A stretch of DNA of 64,000 nucleotides from Cranoglanis bouderius (Eukaryota; Chordata; Actinopteri; Siluriformes; Cranoglanididae): contig CM042562.1 of the NCBI GenBank assembly GCA_023630585.1, positions 10,194,684 to 10,258,683 of the forward strand, written 5' to 3'. Shown piece by piece: positions 10,131 to 20,953 of this stretch. The number at the start of each line of letters is the position of its first letter. The stretch's first letter is position 1. Position numbers and translations under genes: made by a program. The notes beneath the pieces are model-generated. The model ran no database searches, was not told the DNA's origin, and was given only the letters and a program-made list of their open reading frames with translations.

Positions 10131-10807
10131 TGTTAGGTTCCCTCTCTTTCTCTCTCGCTACTAAGCTAGCGGAGGCTAGTGAAGCAGCGTACTTCCGCAT
10201 TCCACTGAGCGCATTCCAGCACTATTCATAATAACCCTTCAGACTCATTCATGAACTGGTTTTGTTTACTGTGCCATGTGCTTCTGTTTTCATTCACGTC
10301 ATGTCTCCGCCTCCTGTGTTTTGCCATGTGCGTTTCTGTTCTGGTTTGTGTCATGTCTCCGTCTTCTTATGTTTATTGGTCCCTTGGTTTACGTCATGTC
10401 TCTGTCCCCGTTCTGTTATTGGTTCATGATCATTCATTGAGATTGAGTTTCAGGTGTCTCTTATTTGTGTATGTTTAAAAACCCCGCTCTGTTTCCGCTT
10501 CCTTGCAGAGTATTAGTTTAGTTTAGAAGTATGTTTCAAGCTCATTGTTCGTGGTTCCCTAAACACCTCCTTGCCTCGCGTGTTTTCCCTATGTTTTGGA
10601 TTATTGCTTTTGGATCACTGCCTTTTGGGTTACTGCCTTTGGATTAATGCCTTTTGGATTACTGCCTCATGTACTAAGTATTATCTCTGTGGATTATTGC
10701 CTCCTTTTTGTTGTTCCTTTATTTTTGAATAAAGCATTCCTAATAAACTGACGTTTCCCCTGCGCATGCATCCTGACTCCCTCTTCCGTCCTACATGTTA
10801 CGTGACA
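10131..10807 (+). repeat. 3' LTR (677 bp, full length)
   Basis: TGTTAGGTTCC...GTTACGTGACA. It retains 10457-10593, absent from the 5' LTR, with a TATA-like 'gtttaaaaacccc' at about 10471-10485 that would fit a U3/R promoter. AATAAA signals near 10726-10747. Confidence 0.93.
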
Positions 10808-11175
10808 CATGAACTGAATATCAAGAGAAAGTTGGTCATGCATCAAGACAACTTCCCTAAGCACAGAAGTCATTCTACCAAAGAATGGTTAAATTATACT
10901 AAAGTTAATGTTTTGGAAAGGCCATATCAAAGTCCTGACCTTAATCCAATGGAAATGTTGTGGAAGGACCTGAACCAAGCAGTTCATTGAGGAAACCCAC
11001 CAACATCCGAGATTTGAAACTGTTCTGTACTGAGGAATGGGCTAAAGTTCCACCAAGCCGATGTGCAGGACTGATCAACAGTTACTGGAAATGTTTAGTT
11101 GCAGTTATTGCTGCACAAGGGGGTCACACCAGATACTGAAAGCAAAGGTTCACATACTTTTGCCACACACAGATA

Positions 11176-12556
11176 CACATACTGCGAAAAAGTATTTGCT
11201 CCCATCCTGATTTCTGTTTTTTGTTTCTGTTTCAGAAATTAAAACCAAATCTAAGAAAAAACAAAAGCAACATGAGTAAGCAAAGTTTTTAAATGTTAAT
11301 GTTATTTATTGTAGCAAAAAGGTTAACCAATACCAACTAGGCCTTTGTGGAAATGTATTTGCCCCCATAGTTACTAATTCCCCAAATCTATGAAACTCCA
11401 TTCATAATGGGGTTCAGCTGGACTAGACACAACCAGGCCTGATTACTACAAACTCTGTTCAATCAAATCAACACTTAAATAGAACTTTTCATGAAGTTGG
11501 TTAAAAGTCTTACCCCGTACCCAGTAAATACCAGAAATGATGAGGAAGAAGGTGATTGAAAGGCATCAGTCTGGGAAGGGTTACAAAGCTATTTCAAAGT
11601 CTCTGGGACTCCAAAGAACCACGGTGAGCATCATCATCTCCAAATGGAAAAACTCGGCACAGTAGTGAACCTTCCCAGAAGTGGCAGACCTTCCAAAAGT
11701 CCTCCAAGAGCACAGCAACTACTCATCAAAGGACCTATAGACCTCTCTTGCATCAATAAAGATCACTCTTGTATCAATAAAGATCACTCCACTATCAGAA
11801 AGACACTGGGCAAAAATGGCATAGATGGAAGAGTGGCGAGGCGAAAACCACTGCTAACCCAGAAGAACATTAAGGTTCGTCTAAATTTTGCCAAAACACA
11901 CCATGATGATCCTCAAACTGTTTGGGAGGATGTTCTGTGGACTGATCAGTTGAAAGTGGAACTGTTTGGAAGACAGGGGTCCCATTACATCTGGTGTAAA
12001 CCAAACACAGAATTCCACAAAAAGAACATCATACTTACGGTCAAGCATGGTGGTGGAAGTGTGATGGTGTGGGGATGTTTTGCTGCTTCAGGGCCTGGGC
12101 AACTTGCAATAATTGAAAGAAACATTAATTTTTCTCTCTAACAGAAAATCCTAAAGGAGAATGTCTGGTCTTCAGTCGCTTTTTTGCGCTTGAGTTTCAA
12201 CTTATGCAGCAAGACAATGAGCTAAAGTATAGGAGTAGATCCTAGTCCTAGAAATAAGTAAAAGACTGATCTCCAGTTATTGGAAGCGTTTGGTTACAAT
12301 TATTGCTGCTAAAGGTGGCACAACCAGATTTTAAGTTTAAGGGGGCAGTTAGTTTTTCACATGGGTGATAGGTGATGGATAACTTTTTTTTTGCTTCAAT
12401 AAAAATAAATATATAAATAAAAACTGTATTGTGTGTTTACTCAGGTTGCCTTTGTTTTATGTTGTGTTTTGTTTGAAGATCTAAAACTATTTAGTATGAG
12501 ATATACACAAAAAACAGAAGAAATCATGATGGGGGCAAATACATTTTACAGCACTG
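11176..12556 (+). mobile_element. Tc1-like element, different family, internally deleted
   Basis: Bounded by TA at 11174-11175 and 12557-12558. The ends are inverted matches ('gtatttgctcccatcctga' left, 'tgatgggggcaaatac' right). 1381 bp, shorter than a full Tc1. It lies directly against the truncated right end of the element at 6226-11175. Confidence 0.85.
11537..12333 (+). pseudogene. Tc1-like transposase pseudogene
   Basis: Begins near MMRKKVIERHQSG and shows a frameshift before the 165-codon frame at 11644-12141, which holds GRVARRKPLLT, the first catalytic region (WTDQLKVELFG) and KHGGGSVMVWGCFAASG. A direct duplication of about 24 bp ('tatcaataaagatcactc') at 11748-11790 inserts residues in the linker. 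After 12141 the gene skips most of the catalytic C-terminus: the second Asp motif is reduced to LMQQDNE and the DPDLNPIEN block is absent. Non-functional. Confidence 0.8.
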
Positions 12557-12558
12557 TA

Positions 12559-13204
12559 CATGTAGACCACATTGCATGTTTGTGAGTTTCTGCTTAGACT
12601 TTTAGTGCTCAGTCTTATATAATACCATTACATGCACCCTTTTTCATCATATTTTCTTCTATGAATACTGTCAGAGTAGTTCTTATTTTAGAGCTTTGGG
12701 TATATGCATAAAAATAGTGACCCTCCCAAATGCATGCAGTGTAAATTGGTCTTCATCACCTTTCTGTGGTAATATCTGCTCCTTCACTGCTGGAGTGCTG
12801 CATGTGGCTTTTACGTCACAGCAGCTATGTTTACATGCATCCTAATTATACAGTAATAATCTCACTGCTAGCTCTATCAGGATAAAAGAAACATTCATGT
12901 ATATACCCCAGATGGAATAGAGTGAAACAATTGAGGCTTTGAATCCAAATGAACTTTCTGTCCAAGCAAACTGGATAATTTCTTAAATAGTTAGTTAAAT
13001 ATAAGAATAATAGTCATGCAAACCATTCTTATTACATTCAGTATCATCTCTGTGTATGTTCTGCACATGTGTGTTGAAGAAACACAAATCGGATTAAATA
13101 TAGTTTGCATATCAATGGGGATTGTCCACAGACTATGCAATTTAAGATCAACAGTGAATTGAATTCATGTGCAGAAAAAAAAATGCATGAAACGTTAGAA
13201 ACAA
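12559..13204. other. Intergenic, nothing recognised
   Basis: AT-rich DNA without genes or recognisable repeats. Confidence 0.45.
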
Positions 13205-13424
13205 GTAGTGGCTTAATGGTTAAGGCTTTGGGTTACAGATTAGAAACTTGGGGGTTCAAGCCCCAGCACTGCCAAGCTGCCACTGTCGGGCCCTTGTGTA
13301 AGGCCCTTAACCCTCCCTGTTCTATGGGCACTGTATCATGGCTGACTTTCTAACATGCTGGGATATGTGAAGAAAAGAATTTCATTGTAATGTATATGTG
13401 ACAAATAAAGGCTTCTTCTTCTAA
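13205..13424 (+). repeat. tRNA-derived SINE
   Basis: The head resembles a tRNA gene, with a box A-like 'gtggcttaatggtt' near 13208 and box B 'gggttcaagcccc' at 13252-13264. A body with 'gccaagctgccactgt' and 'cccttaaccctc' follows, then a tail 'tgacaaataaaggcttcttc'. Related pieces occur at 36040-36200 and, inverted, at 49661-49714 and 52556-52735. It cannot fold as a functional tRNA with a proper acceptor end. Confidence 0.88.
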
Positions 13425-13504
13425 ATAAATATCACTATAAATACAGGGTCAACATTTATAAAGCTCAAAATGCCACTAATTACATATGTTTTATTTTTTA
13501 TATA

Positions 13505-13657
13505 TTAATGTTTGCTGATTTTTATGAAAAGTATCAATCATTTTAGAGTTGATTATAACATGTCTCCACTGAAACTACAAACTACACTTCCCAGGATCCT
13601 CAGACAGCAAACTACAAACCATAATACATTAACAAGCAGCACACCTGTTCATAGTTG

Positions 13658-13691
<34 letters not shown>

Positions 13692-13860
13692 AGTCTTGCT
13701 CCAGAATTCTGCAACTGATGTTAATAAACCCTATTGTTCTATGTCTAGATATTTCAGTTTGACTTTGGATTTGCTTTTGTACTTGATCCTGTCTCTACCT
13801 AGTTTTGCCTGTTTATGGATGTTTGCCTGATTATTACTACCTTGCCTGTTGTGTTTTTTA
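13505..13860 (+). repeat. Dispersed repeat, paired with 4197-4530
   Basis: Second copy of the repeat at 4197-4530, with an expanded CA tract at 13660-13691. It appears to resume near 14067 ('gcccttttgggttgtttgcc'), so about 200 bp between (13860-14066) may be a later insertion. Confidence 0.72.
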
Positions 13861-15674
13861 TACTGTTTGAATAACACAAATAAGAGTCGGGACAACGGAG
13901 GGCAGTTCTTCTTTTTGGGTTTTTACTGCGCAGTGGAATCACCAAACTCTGTAAACACAGGTCTTTTTGACAATGAACTGACCAACCAAAAACTAACCCA
14001 GAGTTAATCTCTAGAGTGGCCAAACAGTGCTTATTCCTGAGTTTACATACAACTCAATACACTACATTGCCCTTTTGGGTTGTTTGCCTTGCCCATCTTC
14101 AAAAACTCAACTCTACATATATATTCCAAGCCTGTGCGATTTCTGACATGTTAGAAATCAGCACCTTTTTTGTTGAGTCAAGAACAATTACAAACATTCA
14201 GAAGAGTGTTTACTAATGACCCATCTATGTTAATGACCAGTGCAGACATTTAGACTCCAATAATCAAAGGCTATACTTAAAACCTCTTTTGCAATAAAAA
14301 GAAAACCTGAGTCTATATAAAATGTGCTATAATTTCATCTTACATGTGAGAACATCATTTCAACTCCAGAGTGCACCAGCCTAAAGCCAAAATTCCCATT
14401 TTCCTATGTTGCCTTTGAAGTAAAACTTCAGACTTTGGATGCAGTGGATGTCTCTGAAATGTTAAGTAGTAAAAGGGCAATCCTGACTTTGTGAATTTGC
14501 CTGCAGTACACGCTCTGATCTGGCACTGTTCTTGCAGAGGCAGATGGTTCCCCCCTCACTCATGTCACTTTCACAGAGCCGTGTCAATCCTGAGAGGCTG
14601 TCGATATGAAACCACTCAACAGCTCTCTGCCAGCCTCACTGGTCCTGGAGCAGTGATTTTATCCCCAGTTACACTCTACAGGTTACAATCTGGCATAGAA
14701 TGTCCCATGGCGAGTACTTGGAGAACAGACTTGGCTTGCTGTGTCTATAATGGTGGGTGTCTGTCTGTGGAACGGTTGGCGTGGCTTTAAGCCAGTACAA
14801 ATGCTGTGCTGCTCCCTCCTGCTACCCCACTGTGCAGAGACAAGCTAATGAAGGCTATTCCTGAAAGACTTTCAATGCTAATGCCATGCTACTATTTCTG
14901 CTAAAGAGTGAATTAAGGATTGAGGATGGATTCTTTGCACTCAAAACTATTAATCAACTATACATTGTTAATTAGGGGCTTTATGGAGTTTCACATTCAC
15001 TACTTATGAATTTGACCTTGAATAACTTGAAACTTGAAATAACTTTCGAAAACTTCATTTTTAAAGAAGCATATCTGTGTAAATTCAGCACAAAGTACTC
15101 ATCATGAGCTAGAAAAGGTGTGAATTTTTGATTGACACTCTGACAAAAGGCACGTCACTGGAAACATTTTAGTGATTTAATCTCTTCCAAAAAGAAGCAT
15201 AGAACTGAAATTTTAAATTGGCTTACCACAGTGCTGCTGACTTCTCAAATCTGATGTGAAAGGTGTTGATTAATTACTGTCAGCTCTTATAGTACTTCTA
15301 GCTGCAAGGCAAACTTAAATGTACATAAATTTATATTAATGTATTATTTTAAATGAACTTAAATTAAATTAACTCATTCAAATATTTTATTGCTCTATAT
15401 GTTCTATATTCACAACATACATAAGGACTGGCAGAGGCTATACATAAACATATGCTATATGTAAACTGAATGTAAACTGATTTTAAATGTGTGTGTGTGT
15501 GTGTGTGTGTTATGTTGAATTTTTCTTTGAGGAGACATTTATTCAGGATTTTTGGATGGAGCGATAAAGCTGTTCCTTGACATTGTCGGGAAAGTCTTCA
15601 GGAAAGAGGGTGTTCTTTCATTTTTTGTCTTATTATCTTATTAACTCAATAGGCTGATGAGGGAATGGCTATAT
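13861..15674. other. Intergenic, no gene recognised
   Basis: Contains the possible insertion at 13860-14066 and a (TG)n tract at 15488-15510. Short open frames (e.g. 14491-14790) lack any family resemblance. Confidence 0.45.
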
Positions 15675-15675
15675 A

Positions 15676-17193
15676 CAGTCATGTGAAAAAAATAAGTACA
15701 CCACATGGAAATTGTTGGCTTTTTTGACATATTTGGACAAGCAACATTTGGACAACATTTGATCATCTTTGAAACAGTGCCTATTAATAAAGTTGATATA
15801 CTTAAACAAAACCACAAGGAAAAAATAGCTTTTTCAATGATTTATTCAACAGAAATATCAATAGATGTGATATTCTTCTGTGGAAAAAGAAAGTAAACCC
15901 TTGGCCTCAGAAGCTAGTAATGCCCCCTTTACCAGAAATAACTTCTTGTAGACGTTTTGCATAATTGTCCACCAGTCTCTGACATTGGCTTGCTGGAATT
16001 TTTGACCACTCTTCCATGCAATATTTTTTCAGTTGCAAGATGTTTGCATCTTGTAACCCCCCACCCTCATTTCTTCTTTTTGAGCCATTCCTGGGTGAAT
16101 TTGCTAGTGTGCTTAGAATCCACTTTCGGTTCAACTTCAACTTTTGGACAGATGGTCTCACATTATCTTCAAGCGCTCTTTCATATGAAGCAGAATTCAT
16201 AGTTGAATCAATGAATGCAAGCTGTCCAGTCTCTGAGGAAGTGAAGCAACCCCAAACCATAACATTTCCACCACCGTGCTTCACAGTTGATATGAGCTGC
16301 TTCTCCTGAAAAGCTGTCTTTGGTCTGCGCCAAACATGTCTGCTGTTACTGTGGCCAAACAACTCTGTCTTTGATTTATCTGTCCATAGCACATTATTCC
16401 AAAAGGCCTGGTCTTGCCTATATGCTCATTGGCAAACTGTAGTCTTGCTTTGTTCTTTTTAGAAAGCAAAGGCTTTTTTCCTGGCATGCCTCTCATGCAG
16501 GTCAAATTTGTGCAATCTCTTTCTGATTGTAGAAGCATGCACATTGACACCAACAACATGCAAGACTTACTAGCAGATCCTGTGATGAAATTTTGGGGTT
16601 CTTGGAGACTTCTTTTTGCATCAGATGGTCTGCTCTTCTGGGCTGAATTTGATGGGATGGCCAGTCCTGGACAAATGGCAGTCGTTTGAAATCTGCGCCA
16701 CTCATAGATGATTTTCTTTACAGTGAAATGATGTATTTCAGATAATTTGGAGATCTGTTTAAATCCCTTGCCAAACACATAGGCATCCACAACCTTTTTT
16801 CTGAAGGCCTTACAGAACTCTTCAGCTCTTGGCATGATGACACCACATGCCTCAATAGCAAAGGGGACACCAAACACTAGATGTGAGAGGTTTAAATAAA
16901 ACGGGTTCCACCTGCACTCTCTAAGCAGGTTCTAATCACTGGCACCCAATCCTGAACACCTGATCCTAATTATATGGATTTGAAGGTATGATAAATGTAA
17001 GGTGTACTTACTTTTTCCCTGCAACTGATCTGTTTTTTGTTTATTTAAATTATGAAAATTACTACAAAATGTCAATTGTATGTGTCATTTAATAGTGTAT
17101 CAGCTTTATTAATAGGCACTGTTTCAAAGACGATCAAATGTTTGCTTGTCCAAAAAAACATAGGGTGTACTTTTTTATTTTTTCACATGACTG
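15676..17193 (-). mobile_element. Tc1-like element (about 170-bp TIRs)
   Basis: 1518 bp between TA at 15674-15675 and 17194-17195. Left end 'cagtcatgtgaaaaaaataa', right end 'ttttttcacatgactg'. Long imperfect inverted repeats include 'gacaagcaacatttg' left and 'caaatgtttgcttgtc' right. The transposase gene is on the minus strand. Confidence 0.92.
15907..16835 (-). pseudogene. Tc1-like transposase, frameshifted and missing the catalytic centre
   Basis: Start at MPRAEEFCKAFRKKVVDAYV (minus-strand ATG at 16835). The HTH is followed by GMPGKKPLLSKKNKARLQFA. A frameshift in the first catalytic region (about 16380) moves the reading to a second frame holding MLWTDKSKTELFG and KHGGGNVMVWGCF. The segment that should carry the second Asp and the SPDLNPIE block is deleted (LNRKWIL runs into NSPRNGSKRR), but the C-terminal tail remains. 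Inactive. Confidence 0.88.
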
Positions 17194-17204
17194 TATAGCT
17201 ACTA

Positions 17205-17600
17205 TAACACAGCGCCGCCAGGATTTCTGGATTTTGCGATTGCGGAAATTAATGCAAAATCAAGCAAACTCCACAATATTCAGAGAAGCTTGCATTTTTT
17301 CAAAATTTCCAAGATTTTCAGCAGATTTGGGCCAAGACGTGTCATATGATATCATAACGCACATTCAGCCAAAGATCTTCAGTTCATCGTTCATGAGTAC
17401 AGCTAAAAGATCTCATTTACCAACAAACATCACTGTGAAAGACCTTGCAAAACAATTTTGACAATTGCAATTTCACCAATTGAAATAATTTTCTGAAAAA
17501 AAAGCACAAAAACTATGCAAATTGTGTCGCAACATTTTAAAAAAGCCGCAGCAAAATCAAGCATTTTTGGCAACAACAATCACAACAAAAAAACCTCTAG
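17205..17600. repeat. Possible dispersed repeat
   Basis: 'gcgccgccaggatttctgg' at the left and later 'gcagcaaaatcaagcattt' look like a repeat common in fish genomes. The motif 'gcaaaatcaagca' recurs inside (about 17254 and 17547). I cannot define its ends or class. Confidence 0.35.
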
Positions 17601-18249
17601 CAACATTAAACATAACTATCACTGGATAAAATGCACAATATATCATTCTTTGATCGATCAAAACTGTTAGCGCTGGCACATTGCTATGGTATACAAGTAA
17701 TGAACCACTTTGGAACATGCTGTTTTCTAAAAATCACACTTAGGAGTGTTAACCAATAATCTGCAACCTGTTGTTGATTATTTTCCTATAACAGCATTCG
17801 CCATTGTGTTTTACTCCTCACACAGAACATTTTATATTCTGTGAATATATGGATTCTTCTAAATTACAAATACCTGAAGGAGAAAAAGGAACCGTTTATG
17901 ATTATTAAAGTATTGTCTCAGTGGGGATTCTGCGTGGTCTCTAGTGATTTTTTCAGCAGTGGGAGGCAGCTAGTAAGAGAAAATGCACACAGAGCCTCAA
18001 ACCTGTCATTTAGTTTGTATAACTCTAGATGACAAGTAGTTGCTATTGATGGGTGAGTGTACAAAGTCTTTTCAGCAAAGAAAGAATCCTTGGATAAACA
18101 CTGTTTTCAGAATGATTTCAGATCTTACAAACAGTATTTCATGAAGTCTCTTCCTGGAGAGAACCATAGCACTGAGTTTCTTCCTGGAATGTCTAACAAG
18201 GATGGAAACATCTTGGCCATTCCACCATGCACAACATTTCAAATGACTT
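17601..18249. other. Intergenic, nothing recognised
   Basis: AT-rich, no gene or repeat identified. Confidence 0.45.
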
Positions 18250-18251
18250 TA

Positions 18252-19759
18252 CAGGTGCATCTCAATAAATTAGAATGTCGTGGAAAAGTTCGTTTATTTC
18301 AGTAATTCAACTCAAATTGTGAAACTCGTGTATTAAATAAATTCAATGCCACAGACTGAAGTAGTTTAAGTCTTTGGTTCTTTTAATTGTGATGATTTTG
18401 GCTCACGTTTAACAAAAACCCACCAATTCACTATCTCAACAAATTAGAATATGGTGACATGCCAATCAGCTAATTAACTCAAAACACCTGCAAAGGTTTC
18501 CTTAGCCTTCAAAATGGTCTCTCAGTTTGGTTCACTAGGTAAGCCACAAACATTCATTGCCAAAGAAGCTGGCTGTTCACAGAGTGCTGTATCCAAGCAT
18601 GTTAACAGAAAGTTGAGTGGAAGGAAAAATTGTGGAAGAAAAAGATGCACAACCAACCGAGAGAACCGCAGCCTTATGAGGATTGTCAAGCAAAATCGAT
18701 TCAAGAATTTGAGTGAAGTTCACAAGGAATGGACTGAGGCTGGGGTCAAGGCATCAAGAGCCACCACACACAGACGTGCCAAGGAATTTGGCTACAGTTG
18801 TCGTATTCCTCTTGTTAAGCCACTCCTGAACTACAGACAACGTCAGAGGCGTCTTACCTGGGCTAAGGAGAAGAAGAACTGGACTGTTGACCAGTGGTCC
18901 AAAGTCCTCTTTTCAGATGAGAGCAAGTTTTGTATTTCATTTGGAAACCAAGGTCCTAGAGTCTGGAGGAAGGGTGGAGAAGCTCATAGCCCAAGTTGCT
19001 TGAAGTCCAGTGTTCAGTTTCCACAGTCTGTGATGATTTGGGGTGCAATGTCATCTGCTGGTGTTGGTCCATTGTGTTTTTTGAAAACCAAAGTCACTGC
19101 ACCCGTTTACCAAGAAATTTTGGAGCACTTCATGCTTCCTTCAGCTGACCAGCATTTTGAAGATGCTGATTTCATTTTCCAGCAGGATTTGGCACCTGCC
19201 CACTCTGCCAAAAGCACCAAAAGTTGGTTAAATGACCATGGTGTTGGTGTGCTTGACTGGCCAGCAAACTCACCACACCTGAACCCCATAGAGAATCTAT
19301 GGGGTATTGTCAAGAGGAAAATGAGAAACAAGAGACCAAAAAATACAGATGAGCTGAAGGCCACTGTCAAAGAAACCTGGGCTTCCATACCACCTCAGCA
19401 GTGCCACAAACTGATCACCTCCATGCCACGCCGAATTGAGGCAGTAATTAAAGCAAAAGGAGCCCCTACCAAGTATTGAGTACATGTACAGTAAATGAAC
19501 ATACTTTCCAGAAGGCCAACAATTCACTAGAAATGTTTTTTTTAATGGTCTTATGAAGTATTCTAATTTATTGAGATAGTGAATTGGTGGGTTTTTGTTA
19601 AATGTGAGCCAAAATCATCACAATTAAAAGAACCAAAGACTTAAACTACTTCAGTCTGTGTGCATTGAATTTATTTAATACTCGAGTTTCACAATTTGAG
19701 TTGAATTACTGAAATAAATGAACTTTTCCATGACATTCTAATTTATTGAGATGCACCTG
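18252..19759 (+). mobile_element. Tc1-like transposon, copy B (intact frame)
   Basis: 1508 bp, the same length as copy A, with TA at 18250-18251 and 19760-19761. TIRs of about 210 bp match closely at both ends. It encodes an uninterrupted transposase at 18514-19479, making it the best-preserved transposon in the window. Confidence 0.96.
18514..19479 (+). CDS. Tc1-like transposase, uninterrupted
   Basis: 321 residues. It would cut and paste its own element by binding the TIRs. Residues about 10-32 form a helix-turn-helix (FIAKEAGCSQSAVSK), followed by a basic GRKRC hook and a second HTH-like region. The DD34E catalytic core has Asp in FSDESKF, Asp in FQQDLAPAHS and Glu in LNPIENLWG, and ends GAPTKY. 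ATG at 18514 is the first in-frame start and is shared with copy C. Compared with copies A and C, the residue before LNPIEN is His instead of Asp (SPHLNPIEN). That position is strongly conserved in Tc1 enzymes, so activity is uncertain despite the open frame. Confidence 0.93.
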   Translation: MVSQFGSLGKPQTFIAKEAGCSQSAVSKHVNRKLSGRKNCGRKRCTTNRENRSLMRIVKQNRFKNLSEVHKEWTEAGVKASRATTHRRAKEFGYSCRIPLVKPLLNYRQRQRRLTWAKEKKNWTVDQWSKVLFSDESKFCISFGNQGPRVWRKGGEAHSPSCLKSSVQFPQSVMIWGAMSSAGVGPLCFLKTKVTAPVYQEILEHFMLPSADQHFEDADFIFQQDLAPAHSAKSTKSWLNDHGVGVLDWPANSPHLNPIENLWGIVKRKMRNKRPKNTDELKATVKETWASIPPQQCHKLITSMPRRIEAVIKAKGAPTKY

Positions 19760-19761
19760 TA

Positions 19762-20209
19762 TATTCTTAGGTTTGTGCACCCGGACCTCTCTTCATTTCA
19801 GACCAATCTGTTTCCATCATTCAAATCCAGATATTGACATGGCCATTTATTTGGTGTCCTGCAGTCATATTGATTTGGATGTTTAATTTGGATAATTCAT
19901 ATTTTACAGTGTGTTTGGGTGCTTCTCGTTGAATGCACTCCACTTTTTTCCAAACATGCCAATGGTGTGCATGGCCAAAAGTTCTCATCTGACTAGGATA
20001 TAATTCTTATACGAACGTTCAGATGCTGCATTTAGTGAGTTGCTCACAGGACAAGCTTCTTTCATGCAACTTTGTGTTCTTCTGTGCCTCCCTCAATACC
20101 ACTATGTACATTGATCCCCTTTATGGCAAAAAAAAACAAAAAAAAAATCAACCATTTCAAACCTTTTTAAACATATTATGCTCATGATCGTGCTTTGTTG
20201 AACGGCTTG
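19762..20209. other. Intergenic, nothing recognised
   Basis: No gene or repeat identified. A-rich tract at 20127-20149. Confidence 0.45.
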
Positions 20210-20617
20210 CACACTGAAAATAATTACATATTAGCAAGTGAAAATATCTTGAATATAGAGTAGTCAGATTTATTTAGTATTTCCTATTATAAGATTGCCA
20301 TAAACCAGAAATAAATTAAGCCTGTTTCTAGACTTAATTTTTTTTACTAACTTCAAGCTTGAAATGGTTCTATTGGCAGATAATTTAGATAATTTTCAGC
20401 ATTTATTTCTAGAAAGAAGCAAAATTATCTGCCAATAGAAAAAGAAAATGTAAAGCTTAAAATGAGTTTAAAAAAATGTCTGAAATAAGTTTAATAATCT
20501 TATATTTGGTTTATGGTAATCTTATAATAGGAAATACTACATAAATTTTATATTGAATGTGTTGAATGTGATAATCAAAATATTTTCACTTGGTAAGTTG
20601 CCATTTTTTGCAGTGTG
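20210..20617. mobile_element. Palindromic MITE
   Basis: The outer ~110 bp are inverted matches: CACACTG at the left and CAGTGTG at the right, then 'caagtgaaaatat' and its complement, then 'agtatttcctattataaga' and its complement. The centre is also self-complementary ('attatctgccaatagaa' versus 'ttctattggcagataat'). No coding capacity. Target duplication not clear. Confidence 0.82.
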
Positions 20618-20639
20618 TTTGTGTGTGTGTAATTGTTAT

Positions 20640-20953
20640 TTTGCACAACCATTGATTTTCATGGGTAGCATTGCCACCTCACAGCTCCTCGTGTTTGACC
20701 TCAAGCTTCTGTTACTGTCTGTGTGGAGTTTCACATGTTCTCACCATGTCCATGTGGGCTTCCTCCCACCTCCCAAAAACATGCTAGTAGATTGGATTGG
20801 TGACTCTAAATTGACCCGAGTTATAAAAGTGTGTGTGCATGGTGCCCTGCGATGCATCCTGGGTGTATTCCCACTTCGCACCCAGTATTCCTGTGAAAGG
20901 TTCCGGATAGTCCCGTATAATCCCAACCAGTATATAGTGGTCACTGAAGATGA
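20640..20953 (+). repeat. Dispersed retroposon-type repeat
   Basis: Contains 'gtgtggagtttcacatgttc', 'tgggcttcctcccacctcc' and 'ggtgccctgcgatgcatcc' and ends in 'gaagatgaatgaata'. I recognise this pattern from a very common teleost SINE/LINE-tail repeat that ends in short ATGA repeats. The open frame inside it is incidental. Confidence 0.7.

Larger units (their letters stand above)
7196..10807 (+). mobile_element. Non-autonomous LTR retrotransposon carrying gag-like and zinc-finger reading frames
   Basis: 3612-bp element bounded by TGTTAGG... and ...GTGACA, with the 5-bp target duplication CATGA at 7191-7195 and 10808-10812. LTRs are 7196-7734 and 10131-10807. By eye they differ by about 15 substitutions over roughly 538 aligned positions, plus one 137-bp deletion in the 5' LTR. 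The internal 2396 bp hold a gag-like frame, an in-frame METAP1-type zinc finger, tandem repeats and a Ser-rich tail. A G-rich polypurine tract abuts the 3' LTR. I see no protease, reverse transcriptase, RNase H or integrase, so mobility would have depended on another element, probably Ty3/Gypsy-like judging by the gag-like domain. Confidence 0.93.
6583..11139 (+). pseudogene. Tc1-like transposase pseudogene, interrupted
   Basis: Begins with ATG at 6583 and ends at a TGA at 11137-11139. The 5' part has HTH remnants, a GRGARRKPLLS-type linker and KHGGGSIMVW before 7195. The 3' part, 10813-11139, has a catalytic region resembling PDLNPMEMLW. Several frameshifts, and a 3.6-kb LTR element lies in the middle. 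Non-functional. Confidence 0.85.
6226..11175 (+). mobile_element. Tc1-like element split by the LTR retrotransposon
   Basis: Left end at 6226 (TAGTGGTGC; the first C appears mutated to T) after TA at 6224-6225. The left half runs to 7195 and the right half from 10813 to about 11175. The join is clean when 7196-10807 plus one CATGA are removed. Inner TIR parts match in inverse ('gtgagtgccaaaagta' near 6400 versus 'catacttttgccacacac' near 11150). The outermost right TIR is missing, replaced by the next Tc1 element at 11176. Confidence 0.8.

Noticed and set aside
9538..10200. Minus-strand 220-codon open frame
   Set aside because: It is the reverse of the Ser-coding tandem repeats and runs through the LTR boundary. 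Repeats with this period leave several frames open by composition.
13205..13280. Possible functional tRNA gene
   Set aside because: Box A/B-like sequences are present but the acceptor stem and anticodon arm do not fold, and the body and tail are those of a SINE.
14491..14790. 99-codon open frame
   Set aside because: No recognisable domain, no conserved context; length is within chance expectation.
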